Program-made: the position numbers and the translations under genes
Notes under the pieces: generated by a model
Database searches by the model: none
Seen by the model: the letters and a program-made list of their open reading frames with translations, nothing else
What the model was told of the DNA's origin: nothing
Part shown: in pieces, positions 42,729-51,358 of the stretch
How the letters are laid out: every line of letters starts with the position of its first letter
How positions within the stretch are numbered: position 1 is the stretch's first letter
Assembly: GCF_005938385.1 (NCBI RefSeq)
Contig: NZ_VCRA01000022.1
Coordinates: 52,831 to 116,830, forward strand
DNA length: 64,000 nucleotides
Origin: Paenibacillus mesophilus
Lineage (GTDB): Bacteria; Bacillota; Bacilli; Paenibacillales; NBRC-103111
Direction of reading: 5' to 3'

Positions 42729-42742
42729 CGAATGTACGTTCG
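42729..42742. promoter_or_regulatory. LexA-like box upstream of the small ORF/WYL gene
   Basis: On the minus strand CGAACGTACATTCG has both arms of the LexA box with one mismatch. It lies upstream of the 57-residue ORF and WYL gene and just after the tandem yitT-type terminators. Confidence 0.5.
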
Positions 42743-42756
42743 CTGCGTTTGTTTCC

Positions 42757-42795
42757 AAAAAAGTCCGGTATGAACTCCGCTGCGGGTTACCGGAC
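42757..42795 (-). terminator. Second (distal) terminator after the YitT-family gene
   Basis: Minus-strand GTCCGGTA and TACCGGAC form a stem followed by six T. Confidence 0.75.
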
Positions 42796-42812
42796 TATTA
42801 AACGGCATGCCG

Positions 42813-42838
42813 AAAAAGGACATCCCGATCGGATGCCC
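42813..42838 (-). terminator. First terminator after the YitT-family gene
   Basis: Minus-strand GGGCATCC-GATCG-GGATGTCC, then five T, 25 bases past the stop codon at 42864. It is followed by the second terminator at 42757-42795. Confidence 0.7.
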
Positions 42839-42863
42839 TTCATAACGGCCTCGGCAGCGGCAA

Positions 42864-43700
42864 TTACTTGGAGATGTCCATGAATCCTTCCCCGAACACA
42901 TCGCGCACGTCGTGTATCGTCAGGAACGCCTCTTTGTCGATCGATCTTACAATTTTCTTGAGCATGCTCACTTCCTGCTTGCTGATGACGATATATAGAA
43001 TCTCTTTGGGCAGCTTCGTGTAATGCCCATAGCCATGAATGACGGTAACCCCTCGATCCATAGCCACGTTCACTTGCTCGGCGATCCGAACATGCTCTTT
43101 GGACACGACCATGATCGCCTTCTTGGGGTTTACTCCCTCGATAATGAAATCCATCACTTTGGTCGCGATATAGAGCATGACGATCGTAAACATCAAGCTT
43201 TGCGCGCCGATCACGAAAAACGACGAAAGAACGACGATGAGATCGAAGAACAAGAGCGCATAGCTGACGTTCCAATCCAAATACTTTTTCATAATTCTGG
43301 CCAAAATCGTACTGCCCGCCGTTGTTCCGCCAACCCGTATAATCAGACCGATGCCCGTTCCCGAGAAGATTCCGCCGAATATCGCATTAATCATCAATTC
43401 TTCCGAATCGATATGCCAATTCTTGGTCAAAACCAAAAACAGCGAATGGAACGACACGGCTATAATCGTATAGACCGTCGTTGTTTTATCCAGAAACTTG
43501 TAGCCTATGATCAATAGGAGCGAGTTCAGGATCAAGCTGACGAGCCCGGGAGACCATTCGAACAAGTAGAAGAGAATAATCGTTATGCCCGTTACTCCGC
43601 CTTCGCCAAGCTCGTGGGGAATAATAAACAAGTTGATCGCGAGAGCGAACAGCAGCGCTCCTACTAGAATCGCAAGTATGTCTACCAATCGTTTTTTCAT
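42864..43700 (-). CDS. YitT-family membrane protein with DUF2179 domain
   Basis: The ATG at 43700, behind AAGGGGTGA, gives 278 residues. Five or more membrane helices cover residues ~7-180 (ILAILVGALLFALAINLFII; GGVTGITIILFYLFEWSPG; GGTTAGSTILARIM). A cytosolic ferredoxin-like DUF2179 domain (VVSKEHVRIAEQVNVAMDRG; REVSMLKKIVRS-like) completes the protein. YitT proteins are common in Bacillales; their transport role is not established. The gene is monocistronic, with two tandem terminators. Confidence 0.92.
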   Translation of the reverse strand: MKKRLVDILAILVGALLFALAINLFIIPHELGEGGVTGITIILFYLFEWSPGLVSLILNSLLLIIGYKFLDKTTTVYTIIAVSFHSLFLVLTKNWHIDSEELMINAIFGGIFSGTGIGLIIRVGGTTAGSTILARIMKKYLDWNVSYALLFFDLIVVLSSFFVIGAQSLMFTIVMLYIATKVMDFIIEGVNPKKAIMVVSKEHVRIAEQVNVAMDRGVTVIHGYGHYTKLPKEILYIVISKQEVSMLKKIVRSIDKEAFLTIHDVRDVFGEGFMDISK

Positions 43701-43851
43701 CGCCGTGTCACCCCTTGTTGTCTCTGAAAGATTGCCGGTACTATGTCCTATGTACAATATTCGACAAGCCCCGGCAAACCCCTTGTTCGAGCCGCTCCTT
43801 TCGCCGACGCGTCTTATGAGCGGGGGTTGGCATAATTTACACCTTGGTCAA

Positions 43852-43865
43852 GTGATTTCGATCAC
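43852..43865. promoter_or_regulatory. CRP/FNR-like palindrome upstream of the HhH protein
   Basis: GTGATTTCGATCAC has perfect 5-bp arms (GTGAT/ATCAC) and lies 63 bases upstream of the GTG start at 43928, in the divergent region with the yitT-type gene. It resembles Crp/Fnr-family sites, but no such regulator is seen in the window. Confidence 0.4.
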
Positions 43866-43927
43866 ACAACGGGTAGGTCATAATCGCTAAAATTGTAACA
43901 TACCCCAATTACTAGGAGTGACCCGTT

Positions 43928-44260
43928 GTGAATACGGCCTTGCACAAGCGTGTTCCGCTAAAACAATTTGTCCCCGACATAGCTGAACCATGTTGGAAGC
44001 TTGACCTGTATTGTCTGTTGACTGTCGCCGCCGATGAGAAAACTAAGCCGGCCGTCTATAAAATCATTCGCGCTCTTCACGCTCGAGGATACCAGTCGCT
44101 CGGCGACGTTCTGGAAATGAACGATTGCGCGCTCCGTACAATCAAAGGGCTGGGGGAGAAGTCCAAACAAACCTTAGTGGAGCTATTGGAGCTGGCTTCC
44201 AAACAGACCGACGTCCTGTTAAGAAGTCCTTACGGCATTTCGGAGAAATATCGGGCTTGA
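43928..44260 (+). CDS. Small protein with RNA-polymerase alpha-CTD-like helix-hairpin-helix
   Basis: GTG 43928 has AGGAGTGA upstream. The 110-residue protein holds GYQSLGDVLEMNDCALRTIKG (split: Gly-Tyr-Gln-Ser-Leu... and LGEKSKQTLVELLE), matching the alpha-CTD pattern of two helices, a GLG turn and a following helix (KGLGEKS). The N-terminal ~45 residues are unassigned. Stand-alone alpha-CTD-like proteins exist in Paenibacillaceae; a role in DNA or polymerase contact is inference. It is followed by a strong terminator shared with the convergent WG gene. Confidence 0.75.
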   Translation: MNTALHKRVPLKQFVPDIAEPCWKLDLYCLLTVAADEKTKPAVYKIIRALHARGYQSLGDVLEMNDCALRTIKGLGEKSKQTLVELLELASKQTDVLLRSPYGISEKYRA

Positions 44261-44284
44261 AGAATTCATTTTGCCATTTTCGCC

Positions 44285-44312
44285 AAAAAAACCGCCGGAT
44301 ACCGGCGGTTTT
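44285..44312. terminator. Bidirectional terminator between convergent genes
   Basis: ACCGCCGG-ATA-CCGGCGGT, an 8-bp GC stem, is flanked by A7 and T4 runs. It serves the gene ending at 44260 and the gene ending at 44341. Confidence 0.85.
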
Positions 44313-44340
44313 CTTCGGTTAAGCATGACTCCCGCGGCGG

Positions 44341-46728
44341 CTAGAAGCGCCGGTAATGGCTTTCCGACAAATGGTACTTGTCGCCGAGCAGCTGCTTCGC
44401 CAGCCGCTGCTCCTCTTCATCGCCGTGCGATGCGGCCAGCTTCAAGCAATAGATCGCAAAGTCGGACATGCCGTCTATTTCGCCGAACGCGATCCCGGCG
44501 TCGTAATACATGCCGCTCGTCCATGCATGATTGAGCACCAGATACGGATCGGCCTCGGCCGCTTTGCCGTATTGCGCCGATTTCTCCGGGCCGCTCATCA
44601 TCAGTTGATCGGCCACGTACAGATTGTAATACGATGCATTGCGGCCGTCGAGCTGGGCGGCTTTTCTCGCCATATTGGCCGATTCGGCCCACAGCTCATC
44701 CAATTCGAACATTTGCGCAAGCTCTCCGAGCAGGACGGCGTACTCCATATAGGCGGCATCGTTGTTCGGCTCCGCCTGGAACTTGGCCGCGTAAGCCGCT
44801 TCGAGCGCATTGAAATCCTCTTCGATCTGCAATGCCATTTCGAGCCGGGTATCGGAATCGGCGTTGTTGTACAGGTCGGCCCATTCCGCGAAGTCGTTCC
44901 ACGTTTGTTCCATCCCCATTGCGGTCAGATCGACCGGGCGGTAATCCGCATAATCCACTCGAGAGACGACGTTGCCTTTAAGGAAAGAGGCCGGAACGTA
45001 AAGTATACCGTCCACAACGACAGGCGCGGCGGCCAGCTCCACATCGGCCCCGTTCACCTGAGCCTTTGCGTTGCCGGCTTGCAGCGCAACCGACAAACCG
45101 GACCGGGTCGCGGTCAACGTTTGCGTATCGGCGTTCCATGAAGCCCGCAAGCCTGCTCTTTCCATTTCCAAGACGGGCTGCGCCGGAACATAAGTTATTC
45201 CTTCGATGACTGCCGGAAGATTGTCCAGCAGCTCCATCAGCTTGCCGTTCACTTCCATCGCCCTGCCAGCAATAAGCAGCTGCACATACTCCTTGCCGGA
45301 CGCATCGCGCGGAACAACCTCGGCTCCTTGCGAATTGACATAATAGTTCCGGTCCCCGGTCCGTACGGAGAACAGCTCGCTGGCCGCTCCATAAGCAAAA
45401 TCATAGCTCGGAGCGATGATCCAGCTCCCTTTGGCGTCGATATAGCCCCACTTGCCCGCCGATTTGGCCGGCCAATATCCGTTATGGCCGTTTCCGATCG
45501 CTTCGAACTGCGGCGCGACTACCGGCTTGCCGGTGTTGTCGATTAGGCCGTATAAGCCGCCGGCACTCTTCACCGCCGCTAAGCTGTCCGTGAACGGGCC
45601 GGCATGCTCGTATTGGTGAGGAATGACCGTAGCCCCGGTCTTGTCGATATATCCCCATTTTGCATTCTTCCGAACGGCCGCCAGTCCTTCGGAGAAGTCG
45701 CCGCCGTTCTCGTACTGCAGCGTGATCACTTCATCTCCGCGCTTGTTGATGTAGCCATAGCTGTCTTTCTTCGCCACCTTCGACAACCCGTCGGAGAAAG
45801 GACCGGTATCCTCGTAAGATCGATTCAGGACATAGATTCCGTCCTGATTCATGTAGAAGAAGGTGTGCCCGTATGTCGCTGCGCCGTAACCTTCGCTGAA
45901 CGGAAGCGCATAGTCGAACTCGGGCGCTTTCATCAATTTGCCGGATTTATGCAAATAGCCGTATTTCAGCTTCCCGTCGATATATTGCCCGACTACGGCC
46001 AGTCCTTCGGAGAAGGCGGATATCGTATCGTACTGAGGCAGGGCGACCATGCTTCCGCTCGAATCGATATATCCCCATTTGCCGTCGGCTTTCACGGCCG
46101 CCAGCCCTTCCGAGAACGGCTGCGCTCCGTCGAAATCCGGTTCGATGACGACCGTGCCCGCAGCGTTCATATAGCCGAATTTGGAGCCTAGCGAAAAGGG
46201 AACGAGCTGAGGGTCTTCCTTTTTCTCCTCCGCTTTCGGTACAAAGTCGAAGGTGATCGTCCGTTTCCCGTCGAATTCGGCTTTGTATCCTATCTTTTGA
46301 AAAAAGTCCAGCGGATAGCACGGGTAATCCCCGACCAAATGCAAGGAAACGTCCGTACTGAGCGTAAACTCGGACTGCTTGATTTTATTCTTGTCCAGCA
46401 CCGCTACTTTGTCGCTGCCTACTTTCATCTCGTAATATTGCGACTTCGCCTTGTCGGAAATCGTAATTATGCCGCTGCCGCTGTTGTAGCTGTGGCCGAT
46501 CGCGTTCTTGAACCGGGCGACCGAGACGGATGGAACCATGATGATTCCGTCTTTGTCCACATAAGCGCTTGAGAACGAATCGGACTCCGCTTCGTCATAT
46601 GCGTTCAAAAATTGATAAACGATATTGCCTTTATCGTTCACCTTCACGTTCGCAGCGGCGTCCGCCGCCGAAACCGGCCAAGCGTACAGAAGCACGGTGG
46701 CTATACATGCAATAAAAATCCGTTCCAC
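44341..46728 (-). CDS. Secreted WG-repeat protein with Cu-amine-oxidase-like stalk domains
   Basis: GTG 46728 has GAGG upstream. The 795-residue protein starts with a signal peptide (MERIFIACIATVLLYAWPVS). A stalk-like beta domain covers ~30-165. Then eight or so WG repeats follow (~175-470), each of the form FSEGLAAVK...KWGYIDKTG. A second stalk-like region (AVIEGITYVPAQPV; APVVVDGILYVPASFL) lies ~500-590, and a C-terminal TPR-like helical region ends the chain. WG proteins are surface proteins without known enzymatic activity. It is a single gene with no obvious partner. Confidence 0.88.
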   Translation of the reverse strand: MERIFIACIATVLLYAWPVSAADAAANVKVNDKGNIVYQFLNAYDEAESDSFSSAYVDKDGIIMVPSVSVARFKNAIGHSYNSGSGIITISDKAKSQYYEMKVGSDKVAVLDKNKIKQSEFTLSTDVSLHLVGDYPCYPLDFFQKIGYKAEFDGKRTITFDFVPKAEEKKEDPQLVPFSLGSKFGYMNAAGTVVIEPDFDGAQPFSEGLAAVKADGKWGYIDSSGSMVALPQYDTISAFSEGLAVVGQYIDGKLKYGYLHKSGKLMKAPEFDYALPFSEGYGAATYGHTFFYMNQDGIYVLNRSYEDTGPFSDGLSKVAKKDSYGYINKRGDEVITLQYENGGDFSEGLAAVRKNAKWGYIDKTGATVIPHQYEHAGPFTDSLAAVKSAGGLYGLIDNTGKPVVAPQFEAIGNGHNGYWPAKSAGKWGYIDAKGSWIIAPSYDFAYGAASELFSVRTGDRNYYVNSQGAEVVPRDASGKEYVQLLIAGRAMEVNGKLMELLDNLPAVIEGITYVPAQPVLEMERAGLRASWNADTQTLTATRSGLSVALQAGNAKAQVNGADVELAAAPVVVDGILYVPASFLKGNVVSRVDYADYRPVDLTAMGMEQTWNDFAEWADLYNNADSDTRLEMALQIEEDFNALEAAYAAKFQAEPNNDAAYMEYAVLLGELAQMFELDELWAESANMARKAAQLDGRNASYYNLYVADQLMMSGPEKSAQYGKAAEADPYLVLNHAWTSGMYYDAGIAFGEIDGMSDFAIYCLKLAASHGDEEEQRLAKQLLGDKYHLSESHYRRF

Positions 46729-47118
46729 TTCCGTTGTCCTCTCCCTTTGTACTTGAGCTTGTTACTTATAAATTCCTTTTCTGAGTGTAGCATCGACAGG
46801 TAATATTATCCATTCCTTTTTTTCTCGACAGAGCGCTCATTGACACTCCGAACGAAGAGATGCTACTCTCTAACTGTCACCGATAACCTTCGCATTACCT
46901 GTAAGCGATTTTAGCCAAAAGCGTTCAGATGAGAAGACCGTTATTTTGTTCAACTCCGTCGTCCGATCCACCCCCATCCCCCTTCCCTCGTCCGTCAGCG
47001 CCGCGTTTCCATCATTCCGCCAATCGGTTTCCCGTGAAATCTGTTGCAGGTTAGGGTCAAATCCGGTATTGTAAACATATTGTAAACAGATGCGGAGAGC
47101 ACAAGGGGGATTACAAGC
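46729..47118. other. 390-bp gap without a gene; promoter of the PAP2 gene
   Basis: I see no supported ORF. The left part is the promoter side of the WG gene. At 47044-47072 TTGCAG-17-TATTGT is a plausible plus-strand promoter for the PAP2 gene, and ATTGTAAACA occurs twice at ~47070-47090. Confidence 0.5.
47044..47072 (+). promoter_or_regulatory. Possible promoter of the PAP2-type gene
   Basis: TTGCAG (47044-47049) and TATTGT (47067-47072) are spaced by 17 bases, about 47 bases upstream of the TTG start. Confidence 0.45.
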
Positions 47119-48063
47119 TTGACGGCTAGAACAGGGTACATGACGTTTTTGGTCGCGGCTGCCGCGGCTATTATTTTTGCGATTACGCGCGTGGAAAATT
47201 GGGGGATCCTATGTCTGATCGTGCTGGCGCTCGCGCTGATCGGCGCCAGGAAGGATGCCAAAGCGATCTCGTGGGGGCAGTTCATGCCGCTCGGCATCGT
47301 CGTTATGTTCGTTTTCTTCCTCATTTATAATTACGCCAATCCGATGTGGCACCAGGTAGTGGGCTACCAGACGGCGAACATCCGCCACATCTTTCAATGG
47401 AACGAGATCTTCAATGCGATCCCGTTCAACGACGCCTTCTTCTTCCGGCTGTGGCAGCCCGGCTGGCTGACGGAATACTTCCAGTGGGTGTACAATTACG
47501 GCTTCGCGCTGTCGTATTGGATTTGCGTCATCCGCGCCTTCTTCACGAAGGACGTGCAGAAGTTCGGGCGCTACTCGCTCGCCGGGTATTTGCTGCAGGT
47601 GCCGCTCATCCTGCCGTTCTACAATCTCGTTCTGCTGCAGGAGGTGTGGTACGTGCAGGGAACGCCGGATTTGCTGGAACGCATACTGACGCCGGAGCAG
47701 CAGTATTCCACGGCGATGAACTGCTTCCCGAGCATGCATACGTCGATCGCCTTCGCCGGATTCCTTCTCTCCATGCGCGAGAAAAGCGTGTGGTACCGCT
47801 GGTGGATCGGTACGTACTGCATCTCGATTATCGTCTCCACCATGTATTTGAAAATCCATTGGGTCATCGACGTATTCGCGGGCATGGCGTTCGCCTACGG
47901 CTGCGTCAAGCTGGCCGACTGGATCGTCGGCACGAAGGCGTACGCCGCCTTCGCCGCCTGGTTCGAAGCGCTTGGCGCCCGTCTGCAGAACCGTTTCATG
48001 GGGCCGAAGGTGCCTCAAATGCCGCAGGCTGTCCCACCGGATTCAAGCACGCTCCACGGTTAA
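47119..48063 (+). CDS. PAP2-superfamily membrane phosphatase (inositolphosphotransferase-like)
   Basis: TTG 47119 has AAGGGGGA nine bases ahead; an ATG at 47140 is the alternative. The 314-residue protein has about six membrane helices and the PAP2 catalytic pieces CFPSMHTSIAF (~195) and IHWVIDVFAGMAF (His ~240). An N-terminal His region (NPMWHQVVGYQTA) may complete the site. The order and the MWHQ stretch resemble inositol-phosphorylceramide-synthase-like PAP2 proteins. It probably acts on lipid phosphates at the membrane. It stands alone with its own terminator. Confidence 0.88.
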   Translation: MTARTGYMTFLVAAAAAIIFAITRVENWGILCLIVLALALIGARKDAKAISWGQFMPLGIVVMFVFFLIYNYANPMWHQVVGYQTANIRHIFQWNEIFNAIPFNDAFFFRLWQPGWLTEYFQWVYNYGFALSYWICVIRAFFTKDVQKFGRYSLAGYLLQVPLILPFYNLVLLQEVWYVQGTPDLLERILTPEQQYSTAMNCFPSMHTSIAFAGFLLSMREKSVWYRWWIGTYCISIIVSTMYLKIHWVIDVFAGMAFAYGCVKLADWIVGTKAYAAFAAWFEALGARLQNRFMGPKVPQMPQAVPPDSSTLHG

Positions 48064-48068
48064 AAAAG

Positions 48069-48105
48069 AGCCGCCTTCTCCCGTTACGGAGGAGGCGGCT
48101 TTTGC
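48069..48105 (+). terminator. Terminator of the PAP2-type gene
   Basis: AGCCGCCTTCTCC pairs with GGAGGAGGCGGCT across CGTTAC, followed by four T. Confidence 0.8.
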
Positions 48106-48116
48106 ATTGCTTACTT

Positions 48117-48245
48117 ACTGGAAAACATGCAGCTATTTCCTGGCCATGGCGGCGATCGGCGCCGATTCGGGAGAAATTGCTGACTTTTTCCAGTTCATGA
48201 ACCGTATATGCGTCGTTTTCCCGAAATTAACTGCATCTTTTCCAT
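48117..48245. repeat. REP-like palindromic units, locus A
   Basis: Units at 48117-48140, 48169-48194 and 48220-48245 are copies or inverted copies of ACTGGAAAACATGCAGCTAT-type sequence. The last abuts the stop codon of the oxidoreductase gene. The same family occurs at 51359-51541 and 63560-63890. Confidence 0.65.
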
Positions 48246-49244
48246 CTACGGTCTTACGGATTGGGCTGTACCTTCAAAACGGACGGGACTGCCTTCCTCC
48301 ACGGAAACGTTCGCCGCGGCCGTTATTTCGAACGATCGATACGCGTCGGCGTAATCGGAACGAATCCGGGACGTGTCGCCTGTTCGGACCGCATGCAGGA
48401 AAGCTTCGTTTTCCAGTACATACGGGTCCGCCGCATTCCGGTATTCGGTCGTGCGATCCCGTCCGATCGCCTTCAGCCCGGTAGAGCGGATTTCGAGAAC
48501 GCCTGCGCTCGTGAACAAATCCAGCCCCGTCTGGTGCCCCTTCGGGAGCATGCACGTATTGGAAATCGTGGCGACTATGCCGCCCGCCACCTTCATGGTG
48601 ACCGTCCCGACGTCGGCTACGTCCGTCCCTTCAACAACTTCGTGTACATGGCGCCGTCCGAACGCCGCGTATACCTCCTCCACCTCGCCGCACAAATACC
48701 GGACAAGATCGACCAGATGCGTCGCCTGCTCGACGAATTGTCCCCCGGAGCCGTTCTGCCGTCTCCACCATGTCGGCGTTAGGGGCATCCCGCCCATCCA
48801 GTAGCCGAGCGCCATCCCGGTCGTCGCTCGCTGCTGCAGCTCGCGGGCTTTTGCCACGGAATCATGGTATCGCCAGTTGTAGCCGACCGCCGTAATGAGG
48901 CGTTTCTCCACGACTTTGTCCCGCACCGGAGCAACCGTCTCCGTCTGAATCGCAAGCGGCTTCTCCACGAAAAAAGGGATTCCGCGTTCGACCAAACTCA
49001 TCTCTACAGCGCCATGCGCCATCGGCGGCAGGCAAATGTAGACGGCATCCGGCTTGCATTCGTCCAGCATATGCTCTGTATCGGCAAACGCCTTCGCATC
49101 CCGCCAGTTTCCCGCCGCCCGTTCCGCGCTCTCCATCGTTCTCCCGCATATGGCGGCGATCGACACGCCTTCCATTTGCGCAATAATGCGTTGGTGCTTC
49201 TCCGCAAATCTTCCCGTTCCGATAAATCCTACACGAATCGCCAT
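48246..49244 (-). CDS. Gfo/Idh/MocA-family oxidoreductase (second copy in window)
   Basis: The 332-residue protein has the N-terminal fold MAIRVGFIGTGRFAEKH and the catalytic-Lys signature FFVEKPLAI (~95). GYNWRYHDS and GGQFVEQATHLVDLVRYLCG belong to the substrate domain. It differs clearly from the 361-residue homologue at 2401-3486 and has another upstream site, so it is not a duplicate. GGTGG precedes ATG 49244. A palindrome at 49270-49303 probably controls it. Confidence 0.9.
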   Translation of the reverse strand: MAIRVGFIGTGRFAEKHQRIIAQMEGVSIAAICGRTMESAERAAGNWRDAKAFADTEHMLDECKPDAVYICLPPMAHGAVEMSLVERGIPFFVEKPLAIQTETVAPVRDKVVEKRLITAVGYNWRYHDSVAKARELQQRATTGMALGYWMGGMPLTPTWWRRQNGSGGQFVEQATHLVDLVRYLCGEVEEVYAAFGRRHVHEVVEGTDVADVGTVTMKVAGGIVATISNTCMLPKGHQTGLDLFTSAGVLEIRSTGLKAIGRDRTTEYRNAADPYVLENEAFLHAVRTGDTSRIRSDYADAYRSFEITAAANVSVEEGSPVRFEGTAQSVRP

Positions 49245-49269
49245 ACGCGCCCACCTTTGGTCACCAATG

Positions 49270-49303
49270 TTCTATAATAAAGAATTACGTTCTTATTATA
49301 GAA
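49270..49303. promoter_or_regulatory. Perfect 11-bp inverted repeat over the oxidoreductase promoter
   Basis: TTCTATAATAA (49270-49280) and TTATTATAGAA (49293-49303) are perfect inverted copies with a 12-base spacer and contain TATAAT on both strands. This is a likely operator at the start of the Gfo/Idh gene. Confidence 0.6.
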
Positions 49304-49369
49304 TAACACTTCCTAGTATATTCCATCAACGAAAGATTGAAGCAGTATGTTCCGGTCAACCGCGGCAAA

Positions 49370-49394
49370 CAAAAAACCTCGGATTTCTCCGAGG
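49370..49394 (-). terminator. Terminator of the solute-binding-protein gene
   Basis: Minus-strand CCTCGGA-GAAA-TCCGAGG followed by six or seven T, just past the stop at 49418. Confidence 0.85.
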
Positions 49395-49417
49395 GGCAGG
49401 CGGGTACGCAGCCCGCA

Positions 49418-50752
49418 TCATTTTTTGGCGGCCATTCGTTCGGCGACGGCTTTATTCGTTTCTTCTTCCGCAATTCTGAGCATCGTATTCACATCGGTGA
49501 CTTTGCCTGCAGCCGCTTCGCCGAACTGTTTATTCAGTGCGCTTTGGGCCAATCCGTCATAAGGCGTCAATAAATACGGCGGCGCATATTTGTCGGGAAA
49601 CATCGCGGCCAAATTGATTTTCCTGTTCTTCAGCCAAGGGATTTCCGTACCGAATATTTTCTTCGCTTCGGGATCGTTCAACACCGTCAAGATCCCCGCT
49701 TTGGACAAGTCCATCAAATGCTCCTTCGAAGCCAGAAACGAAATGACCTGGAACGCCTCGTCCTTATGCTTGCTCGTGCTGGCAAGCGAATAAATGCTGC
49801 CTTGAATGCCCCCGCCCACGCCGGGCAGGTCAGCAAACACGGGAGCGCGCGCGATGTCCCAATTGACCTCCCAGGTCGCATTCAGATCGACGGCGGCAAG
49901 CATCATCGCGGCCGTGCCCTGCTTGATGAACAAATTCGTGTCGGTCGGCTTCTCATTCCCCGGAATTTGCAAGAAGCGGACGTAATTGGACGTAAACTTC
50001 TGCCATCTCGGATCGGAAGTGAACAGCGATTTGTTCGTCTTCGGATCGACGAAAGGAGCGGACAGCTGGTTGAACAGCAGCATATTCCCGGTGTTGATAA
50101 TCGCCCCTTGATACTGCACGCCGCCGTCGGTTCTCGTCATCTTCTTCGCGAGTTCGTAAAACTCGTCGTAGGTCATCCCGTCCTTCGGATAGGCGACCCC
50201 GAATTTATCGAACAAATCTTTGTTGTAGTACAATTTGTAGGAGCTGAAGTTGACAGGCAAGCCGTACAGCGGCCCCCCGGTTATAAGCCGGAGAACGTCG
50301 ATCGCTTCCGGATACAGCATGTTCAGATCGTACCGGTATTTTTTGATCAGATCGCCGACATCGTAGGCCAATTTCGTTTCTATCAGATAAGGGTTGATGT
50401 TGATCGTCCCCACATGAAGAATATCGATGGACAGCCCTTTCGTGAGCGCACCTTGGATGGACATGATCCCTTTGGCCTCGTCATCGGTTGAGCCCAGCAA
50501 ATAGTAATCGAGCTTGAGGTTCGGATACTTTTTGAGCAGATCGTTGCCGTGTTCGCGCATAAATCTTTCCTTGTCGGTAGAACCGAGAAACAGCAGCTCG
50601 ACAGGCTCTCCGGGCTTGCCTATCGTTGGTGCCGCAGGCGTCGCCTCGGGTCCCTTCCCATTGGCCGATCCGTCCGATCCTTTCGAACAGGCTGTCAGTG
50701 CCAGCGTCAATGCTAACAAAGCGACCGACCCTCGTACGTTTTTATTCAACAT
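49418..50752 (-). CDS. ABC-transporter solute-binding lipoprotein (family 1, sugar type), orphan
   Basis: ATG 50752, behind GGAGGGGG, gives 444 residues with a lipoprotein signal peptide: LLALTLALTACSKGSDG, where the Cys is the lipid-attachment residue. The mature protein has the family-1 fold with PLYGLPVNFSSYKLYYNKDL and AVDLNATWEVNWDIARAPVF. Such proteins bind mono- or oligosaccharides for an importer. No permease or ATPase gene is nearby, so it must use a distant transporter or be a leftover. A cre-like site lies ~230 bp upstream. Confidence 0.9.
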   Translation of the reverse strand: MLNKNVRGSVALLALTLALTACSKGSDGSANGKGPEATPAAPTIGKPGEPVELLFLGSTDKERFMREHGNDLLKKYPNLKLDYYLLGSTDDEAKGIMSIQGALTKGLSIDILHVGTININPYLIETKLAYDVGDLIKKYRYDLNMLYPEAIDVLRLITGGPLYGLPVNFSSYKLYYNKDLFDKFGVAYPKDGMTYDEFYELAKKMTRTDGGVQYQGAIINTGNMLLFNQLSAPFVDPKTNKSLFTSDPRWQKFTSNYVRFLQIPGNEKPTDTNLFIKQGTAAMMLAAVDLNATWEVNWDIARAPVFADLPGVGGGIQGSIYSLASTSKHKDEAFQVISFLASKEHLMDLSKAGILTVLNDPEAKKIFGTEIPWLKNRKINLAAMFPDKYAPPYLLTPYDGLAQSALNKQFGEAAAGKVTDVNTMLRIAEEETNKAVAERMAAKK

Positions 50753-51358
50753 GACTTGTTCCCCCTCCAGTACGTGAATGTCCCGCAATCGGCTTACGGG
50801 TTCTATCCGACAGGCTGGAAAAAGCGGCTGCGGGCTACGCCGCCATTGAACGGTACATCCGTCACCCTATTGGGCATCCCTCCCGGTTCACCCGCGTTAA
50901 GCATGGCGATCGCTTATTTGGAAGCGGAACGATTGCGTCTTGCAAGGTTCGGCGATTGAAGCATCGACTTGCATCGGCAATCGATTGGAAGCGCTTACTG
51001 GAAAGAAAAGTTTCGAGCGATACGAATTGCGGATTCAACAGTCCCATGAAGGATGAGAAGCTTGAGCCAATATCCGGAGCGATTAGGAGAATTGTACGGA
51101 TCATTCCAGGCTACGCTATGCAGCAGGTGAATTTCGTTAAGATGACTGGGGATTATTATTGCGAGTGAGTCGAAGTATATGTCTCACAATGAGATACAAT
51201 ATAACCTATATTGTTACAATACATTATAATATTTAAGATCGCTCCTGTAAACCCGAAACTTTATCCCGCCCATCGCACTGCATTAAAGCTATTACCCGCA
51301 AGCCGGGAAGTAACCGTTATATCGATCGCGTGCAGGCTAGATGTGTCCGCCGTCCGCA
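50753..51358. other. ~600-bp gap with no recognisable gene
   Basis: Short frames on both strands (for example 50956-51168 plus) lack recognised motifs and have no good ribosome site. The cre-like site is here. The segment could hold a decayed gene, but I cannot name it. Confidence 0.4.
50984..51000. promoter_or_regulatory. Candidate catabolite-responsive element (cre)
   Basis: ATTGGAAGCGCTTACTG matches the CcpA consensus TGNAAGCGNTWNCA at most positions and is nearly palindromic. It lies upstream of the sugar-binding lipoprotein gene, consistent with carbon control. Confidence 0.5.

Noticed and set aside
50956..51168. 70-codon plus-strand frame after the cre-like site
   Set aside because: It has no ribosome site and no recognised family; I could not separate it from chance.
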